Positions 6,388-10,784 of a stretch of 10,784 nt of DNA are shown in pieces; the first letter of the stretch is position 1, and every line of letters begins with the position of its first letter. The notes below the pieces were generated by a model. That model did no database searches, had not been told where the DNA came from, and saw nothing but the letters and a program-made list of their open reading frames with translations. The translations under genes were made by a program, and so were the position numbers. This stretch comes from Mariprofundus sp. (lineage in GTDB: Bacteria > Pseudomonadota > Zetaproteobacteria > Mariprofundales > Mariprofundaceae): assembly GCA_021772845.1 (NCBI GenBank), contig JAJFLF010000158.1:1-10784 (forward strand), read 5' to 3'.

Positions 6388-6393
6388 GGAGGG
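6388..6393 (+). promoter_or_regulatory. Ribosome binding site deciding the cstA start
   Basis: GGAGGG is followed by six bases (TATGAG) and ATG at 6400. This strong site favours 6400 over the in-frame ATG at 6370, which has no such sequence upstream and lies inside the arm of a 9-bp hairpin. Confidence 0.75.
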
Positions 6394-6399
6394 TATGAG

Positions 6400-8103
6400 A
6401 TGAGTCCTGTAGTGATGACGATTACGGTGTTGTGCCTGTATCTCGTTTTTTTCCACTTTTATGCCAAAGGCATTTTGAGTAAAAAAATATTTGAATTGAA
6501 CGACGATAATGTAACACCTGCGCATAGCATGGAGGACGGTGTCGATTATGTGCCTTCCAACAAATATATTCTTTTTGGTCATCATTATGCTTCTATTGCG
6601 GGCTTAGCTCCCATGCTCGGCCCCGCTATTGCGGTGATATGGGGCTGGGTTCCGGCCTTATGTTGGGTGGTCTTTGGCACCCTGCTGGTCGGGGCGGTGC
6701 ATGACTTTTCAGCCCTTGTACTGTCGATTCGCCATAAAGGGCAAAGTGTTGGTTCGATTGCCCGTGATGTTATCAGCCCGCGCACACGTTTGTTATTCCT
6801 CTTGGTTATTTTCTTCCTCGTGGCACTGGCCATGGGCGTATTCGTACTGGTCATTTCAGGTCTGTTTGCGGCACCTGATGCAGCCAATATCCCGGCAACT
6901 GCACACCCGGAAGCTGTTTTTCCAACCTATTCACTGATGTTGATCGCGATGGTGATTGGTTTTCTGGTTTACAAAAAGAACTTCCCGCTCTGGCCCATGA
7001 TTGGTGTTGGCTTTGTGTTGATGCTGATCACGACAACTATCGGCCTGGATATGCCTGTTACGGGCTTTACAGCCAATGACTGGACTTGGTCTTTGTTGGT
7101 TTATGCGTTTGTAGCCAGTGTGTTGCCCGTTTGGCTATTGCTCCAGCCACGTGATTTCCTCAACTCACTGCTATTGTATCTGGCGCTGTTTGCGATGCTG
7201 GCAGGTTTCTTTCTGTTATCTCCGGATTGGGTTGCGCCAGCTTTTAATCCTGATCCTGTCGGCGCACCGCCACTCATGCCGTTTCTGTTCATAGTCATTG
7301 CCTGTGGTGCCGTCTCCGGCTTCCATGGACTGGTGGCTTCCGGCACAACATCGAAGCAGTTAAACAAAGAAAGCGATGCACCGTTTGTTGGTTATGTGGG
7401 CATGATTGGAGAATCACTGTTGGCTCTTTTAGCGGTATTGGCGACAACAGCAGGCGCATTCTCATCGCGCGCAGAGTGGGAATCTTTTTATGGTTCCTGG
7501 GAAAAAGCCGCAGGCCTGCATCAGAAACTGGGTATATTTATTCAGGGCAATGCCAATTTCATTCATCAGCTTGGTGTTCCACTGGATTATGCCGCGGCGT
7601 TTATATCGGTTGTTGTAGTAGGTTTTGCCATGACGTCTGTGGATACCGGAACACGTCTGTTGCGTTTTAATTTGGAAGAGATTGGCCAAACCATCAATGT
7701 GAAAGCGCTGGGTAATCGTTATGTTGCCACCGCTTTGGCTGTTACCGCGATTGGTTTCTTTGCCTTTTTCACCATGGATGGCAAACCTGCGGGCCTGTTT
7801 TTGTGGACCTTGTTTGGAACCACGAACCAGATTTTGGCCGGCCTAACACTGCTGACCGTAACTATTTATCTTTACCGCAAGAAAAAACCCATTCTCTATA
7901 CGATGTTGCCAATGTTGCTTGTGCTCGGAGCCACGATTTCCGGCATGGTGATGGGTATCTCCAAAGCTGTGGGTAATGGACAATGGACTGTTGCGGCCGT
8001 AGGTGCTGCGATTTTTATTCTGGCATTTTGGGTGTTGATTGAAGCATTGCTGGTGGTGAAAAAAGTAAGAGATGAAAGAAAGATGGATCAAACACCGGTC
8101 TAG
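6400..8103 (+). CDS. cstA: CstA family transporter (carbon starvation protein A, short form)
   Basis: This inner-membrane permease belongs to the CstA family; characterised members take up pyruvate or peptides when carbon is scarce. From the ATG at 6400 it has 567 residues, shorter than E. coli CstA (about 700). It begins with one membrane helix, then the family core NKYILFGHHYASIAGLAPMLG, which continues with the GPAIAVIWGW and GAVHDF motifs. About 14 further hydrophobic helices follow, including the segment with GAVSGFHGLVASGTTSKQL and the SVDTGTRLLRFNLEEIG loop characteristic of the C-terminal CstA domain. It ends in a short charged tail (KKVRDERKMDQ). Extending to ATG 6370 would add ten residues without ribosome binding support. 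It is divergent from the isomerase gene, and the leader carries hairpins. The substrate cannot be read from the sequence. Confidence 0.93.
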   Translation: MSPVVMTITVLCLYLVFFHFYAKGILSKKIFELNDDNVTPAHSMEDGVDYVPSNKYILFGHHYASIAGLAPMLGPAIAVIWGWVPALCWVVFGTLLVGAVHDFSALVLSIRHKGQSVGSIARDVISPRTRLLFLLVIFFLVALAMGVFVLVISGLFAAPDAANIPATAHPEAVFPTYSLMLIAMVIGFLVYKKNFPLWPMIGVGFVLMLITTTIGLDMPVTGFTANDWTWSLLVYAFVASVLPVWLLLQPRDFLNSLLLYLALFAMLAGFFLLSPDWVAPAFNPDPVGAPPLMPFLFIVIACGAVSGFHGLVASGTTSKQLNKESDAPFVGYVGMIGESLLALLAVLATTAGAFSSRAEWESFYGSWEKAAGLHQKLGIFIQGNANFIHQLGVPLDYAAAFISVVVVGFAMTSVDTGTRLLRFNLEEIGQTINVKALGNRYVATALAVTAIGFFAFFTMDGKPAGLFLWTLFGTTNQILAGLTLLTVTIYLYRKKKPILYTMLPMLLVLGATISGMVMGISKAVGNGQWTVAAVGAAIFILAFWVLIEALLVVKKVRDERKMDQTPV

Positions 8104-8132
8104 AGCTATTGGTCACTCATCTCTGATCAGGA

Positions 8133-8160
8133 TTGCGTTCCAAATATTTTCTGCTATTAA
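8133..8160 (+). promoter_or_regulatory. Weak candidate promoter after cstA
   Basis: TTGCGT (8133-8138), 16 bases and TATTAA (8155-8160) match the sigma70 boxes at only 3-4 of 6 positions each. If real, it would start a transcript about 70 bases before the ATG of the small STAS-like gene. Read-through from cstA is equally possible, since no terminator is visible between them. Confidence 0.25.
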
Positions 8161-8239
8161 TGTGATAGGGCTTAGGAATCTCATACGGCAGGAGTTGGTT
8201 ATAGGCATTCATTTTGAACATTTCAGTGAGCAGAACTTC

Positions 8240-8653
8240 ATGTTGCTTATCCTGCATGGGGTGGTCACTGATGAGCAGCTGGATGCACAAATATCAAAGC
8301 TGCTTGATGGCCAATTCAATGAACATGGAACGTTGGGTTTATGTGTGATTTGTAAGAATGTATCCACCAAAGAGCTCTCCTTTAAGGCTATCTTTTCAGC
8401 CGGGAAACGCATGAAAAAAGCAACGTTCCGAAAAAATGGGAAGCTTGCTTTTGTGGCCAAAAGCACAGTCAGTTTTGGTTTGGCCAAAATTTATCAAAAG
8501 GCGGCTGCAGTCCCTGATTTGGATGAAATGCGCGTTGTGCGCGGTGATGCGCTCGAGTCCGCGATAGCGTGGATGAATGTCGAAGATTTCAGTGGCTCCA
8601 TCAAACATCAGATTGAACGTTATGAGCAGATATCTGAATACAGTGTGAATTAA
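8240..8653 (+). CDS. Small SpoIIAA/STAS-like domain protein of unknown function
   Basis: This is a soluble protein of at least 137 residues. The layout resembles the STAS/SpoIIAA-like superfamily: a strand plus turn (LLILHGVVTDEQL), a helix (DAQISKLL), a buried strand (LGLCVICKNVS), a helix, a strand (KLAFVAKST), then FGLAKIYQKAA and a final VVRGDALESAIAWM helix. That last pattern is common in short uncharacterised proteins. No membrane segment or catalytic motif is seen. The start is uncertain. ATG 8240 has only a poor upstream GTGAG. The frame stays open back to ATG 8072 inside cstA. Family shape suggests the first strand should include IGIHFEHF encoded just before 8240. The assignment rests on pattern only, and a biological role cannot be inferred. 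Confidence 0.68.
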   Translation: MLLILHGVVTDEQLDAQISKLLDGQFNEHGTLGLCVICKNVSTKELSFKAIFSAGKRMKKATFRKNGKLAFVAKSTVSFGLAKIYQKAAAVPDLDEMRVVRGDALESAIAWMNVEDFSGSIKHQIERYEQISEYSVN

Positions 8654-8680
8654 ATACGCCATCTTTTCAGGTTGAAATGT

Positions 8681-8689
8681 TGCTATAAA
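8681..8689 (+). promoter_or_regulatory. Candidate extended -10 promoter for ybiT
   Basis: TGCTATAAA matches the extended -10 form TGnTATAAT at all but the last position. The -35 region 17-18 bases upstream is poor, which an extended -10 can offset. Transcription would start near 8696 and give a leader of about 100 bases before the TTG start at 8800. I see no other gene in 8654-8799. Confidence 0.4.
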
Positions 8690-8799
8690 ACGGCTCTAGC
8701 TTGTATATCTGATGGACAACACTATGCTGCGGCACTTTTCAAGCCATGTTTTGCAGTGACTGGAGTATGGTTAAATTTTATGTCTCACGGAATAGTCCA

Positions 8800-10392
8800 T
8801 TGATTTCTACATCTGGTATTACTATGCAATTCGGGGATAAGCCCCTGTTTGAAAATATTTCAGTCAAATTCAGCGATAACAATCGTTATGGTTTGATCGG
8901 AGCCAATGGTTGCGGAAAATCGACATTGATGAAAATTTTGGGTGGTGATCTGGAGCCTACTAACGGCCATGTCAGTATTGGTGAGCATCAGCGTCTGGGT
9001 AAATTGCGTCAGGATCACTTTGCATTTGAAGAAGTCAGTGTAATCGATACGGTAATGATGGGGCATGAACAGCTTTGGAAGGTTAAAGAAGAGCGCGACC
9101 ACCTCTATTCTCAGGAAGAGCTAAGTGAAGAGGACGGCATGCGTGCCGGTGATCTGGAAAGCGAATTTGCGGATATGGATGGTTACAGTGCCGAGCCAAA
9201 TGCAGGTGATCTGCTTATCGACATGGGCATTCCGGTAGAAGATCACTATAACTTGATGAAATCTATTGCGCCCGGTTTGAAGTTGCGTGTATTGCTGGCA
9301 CAAGCGCTGTTTGGTGATCCAGAGATTATTTTGCTGGATGAGCCGACCAATAACCTGGATCTGAATGCGATTCGCTGGCTGGAAGGTGTGATCAACGAGC
9401 GTAAGAGTACGATGATCATTATTTCACATGACCGTCACTTCCTGAACAGTGTGTGTACCCATATGGCCGACCTGGATTATGGTGAATTGCGTCTCTACCC
9501 GGGTAATTATGATAATTATATGGAAGCCTCAGCCTTGGTTCAGGAGCAGTTGCTGACAGCCAATGCCAAGAAGACAGAAGAGATTCAGGAGCTTCAGGCT
9601 TTTGTACGTCGTTTCTCAGCCAATGCATCCAAAGCTACGCAGGCACAATCGCGCGCCAAAAAGCTGGATAAGATCAAACTTGACGAAGTAAAACCTTCAA
9701 GCCGTGTCAGCCCTTACATGAAATTCTCACAGGATAAGGAGCTTAATAAAATAGCACTCAAACTTAATGAATTGAGTAAAGGTTTTGATGACCAACTGCT
9801 GTTTGAGAATTTCGATATAACAGTGCCTGTTGGTGAACGTGTAGCTGTGATTGGCCCCAACGGTATTGGTAAAACCACACTACTGCGTTGTCTGGCTGGT
9901 GACTTGGAAGCAAGTTCCGGTGAAATCAAATGGTCGGAAAATGTGAAACTGGGTTATTATGCTCAGGATCATTCAGCAGATTTTGCTGAGGATGTCTCAC
10001 TGTTTGATTGGATGGTGCAGTGGAAGCGGGAAGAGCACGGGGAGCAGGAAGTGCGTGGCAATCTTGGTCGTATGCTGTTCTCTCAAAATGATATTAATAA
10101 GTCAGTGAAAGCGCTTTCCGGTGGTGAAAAAGGCCGCATGTTGTTTGGTAAGTTCATGTTCCAGAATCCCAATGTTATGTTGCTGGATGAGCCGACCAAC
10201 CATATGGATATGGAGTTCATTGAATCACTGAATATAGCCTTGGAAGCTTATCCCGGCACACTGATCTTTGTCAGCCATGACCGTGAACTGATCGCTTCGG
10301 TTGCAACCCGAATTATTGAAATTACGCCGGAAGGTATTGTTGATTATCACGGTACCTATGAAGAATATCTCAAGTCTCAGGGTGTTGCTTAA
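8800..10392 (+). CDS. ybiT: ABC-F family ATPase YbiT
   Basis: This is a cytoplasmic twin-cassette ATPase without membrane helices; ABC-F proteins act at the ribosomal E site. With TTG 8800 as start it has 530 residues, the length of E. coli YbiT, and begins ISTSGITMQFGDKPLFENI where YbiT has VTMQFGSKPLFENI. Cassette 1 has Walker A GANGCGKST (34-42), a degenerate signature APGLKLR typical of YbiT, Walker B ILLDEPTNNLD with Asp180/Glu181, and His210. An Arg/Lys-rich interdomain linker (about 247-312, including RRFSANASKATQAQSRAKK) follows. Cassette 2 has GPNGIGKTT (352-360), LSGGEKGR (440-447), Asp463/Glu464 and His493. Both catalytic glutamates are present. Upstream in-frame ATGs at 8746 and 8767 lack a usable ribosome binding site and would add a non-homologous extension; TTG has ACGGA eight bases before it. 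Confidence 0.95.
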   Translation: MISTSGITMQFGDKPLFENISVKFSDNNRYGLIGANGCGKSTLMKILGGDLEPTNGHVSIGEHQRLGKLRQDHFAFEEVSVIDTVMMGHEQLWKVKEERDHLYSQEELSEEDGMRAGDLESEFADMDGYSAEPNAGDLLIDMGIPVEDHYNLMKSIAPGLKLRVLLAQALFGDPEIILLDEPTNNLDLNAIRWLEGVINERKSTMIIISHDRHFLNSVCTHMADLDYGELRLYPGNYDNYMEASALVQEQLLTANAKKTEEIQELQAFVRRFSANASKATQAQSRAKKLDKIKLDEVKPSSRVSPYMKFSQDKELNKIALKLNELSKGFDDQLLFENFDITVPVGERVAVIGPNGIGKTTLLRCLAGDLEASSGEIKWSENVKLGYYAQDHSADFAEDVSLFDWMVQWKREEHGEQEVRGNLGRMLFSQNDINKSVKALSGGEKGRMLFGKFMFQNPNVMLLDEPTNHMDMEFIESLNIALEAYPGTLIFVSHDRELIASVATRIIEITPEGIVDYHGTYEEYLKSQGVA

Positions 10393-10463
10393 AGGTTTTC
10401 ATTGTTTTGTAATATTCTTCGCCCAATATCCCGTCTGCTAGAAAATTATCACTCGGAGTCCCT

Positions 10464-10784
10464 ATGTTATTATTGCGTCTGACTGTTATTGCTTTGTTAT
10501 CTGCCAGTCTGTCTATTACCAGTGCCAATGCTGGTGAGTTGCAGCAGGCGACGTTTAAAAATGGAGCCAAACTGGTGGTGGAAGAAGACCACTCAGCACC
10601 TGTTGCGATGGTACAGATCTGGCTGAAAGTGGGCGGCCGCGATGAACTGCCGGGTAAAACTGGTTTGGCGCATGTGTTTGAACATATGATGTTCAAGGGC
10701 TCGAAAAAGCTGGAGGCCGGCGAATACAGCAAACGCATCTCAGCTATGGGCGGCAGTGACAACGCTTTTACCAGTACCGATTAC
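10464..10784 (+). CDS. Secreted M16 family zinc peptidase, N-terminal part
   Basis: Only the first 107 residues lie in the window. Residues 1-23 form a signal peptide (hydrophobic LLLRLTVIALLSASL, likely cleavage after SANA), so the product is periplasmic or envelope-located. The inverted zinc motif HxxEH is at 70-74 (His70, Glu73 catalytic base, His74) within GLAHVFEHMMFKGS. The downstream MGGSDNAFTSTDY stretch is the conserved substrate-side segment of the family. The third zinc ligand should lie about 75 residues further on, outside the window. GGAG lies five bases before ATG. It follows ybiT by 71 bases with no visible terminator, in the same direction. Members often occur as tandem pairs of an active and an inactive subunit; a second copy would be expected to the right if so. 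Confidence 0.92.
   Translation, partial: MLLLRLTVIALLSASLSITSANAGELQQATFKNGAKLVVEEDHSAPVAMVQIWLKVGGRDELPGKTGLAHVFEHMMFKGSKKLEAGEYSKRISAMGGSDNAFTSTDY

Noticed and set aside
6370..6402. ATG 6370 as the cstA start
   Set aside because: No ribosome binding site upstream and it lies inside a 9-bp hairpin; ATG 6400 has GGAGGG at six bases.

Overview
The window looks like a chromosomal segment from a moderate-GC Pseudomonadota (proteobacterial) genome. The gene order rplY–pth–ychF, an L25 of the long TL5/CTC type, a YbiT-type ABC-F protein and a short CstA fit a gamma- or zetaproteobacterium. The sequence alone does not settle the genus.

Layout. Positions 1-6300 read leftward. In transcription order they hold a lipoprotein parvulin-type prolyl isomerase (5455-6300), a roughly 350-bp miniature transposon-like element (5084-5435), then the housekeeping run rplY (L25), pth (peptidyl-tRNA hydrolase), ychF (Obg-like ATPase) and ppa (soluble family I pyrophosphatase). 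An intrinsic terminator follows, and then hppA, a K+-dependent-type membrane pyrophosphatase cut off by the left edge. Positions 6326-10784 read rightward: a structured leader and cstA (pyruvate/peptide transporter family), a small SpoIIAA/STAS-like protein, ybiT (ABC-F ATPase), and the first 107 codons of a secreted M16 zinc peptidase.

How the genes fit together. rplY, pth and ychF all serve translation, and ybiT encodes a ribosome-associated ABC-F type protein. The soluble and the ion-pumping pyrophosphatase lie side by side and compete for the same substrate, one releasing the energy as heat and one conserving it as an ion gradient. CstA is a nutrient-scavenging transporter.

The least ordinary part is 5084-5435. 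It has 17-bp terminal inverted repeats (16 of 17 match) flanked by a 4-bp direct repeat CTTG, and it carries no transposase. Its interior is almost entirely a ladder of about a dozen short hairpins, several with perfect 8-9-bp stems, and two pairs of loops are complementary to each other. It sits one base upstream of the -35 box of the predicted rplY promoter. A second structured spot is the cstA leader (6326-6379), which has two hairpins that cannot form together just before the ribosome binding site.
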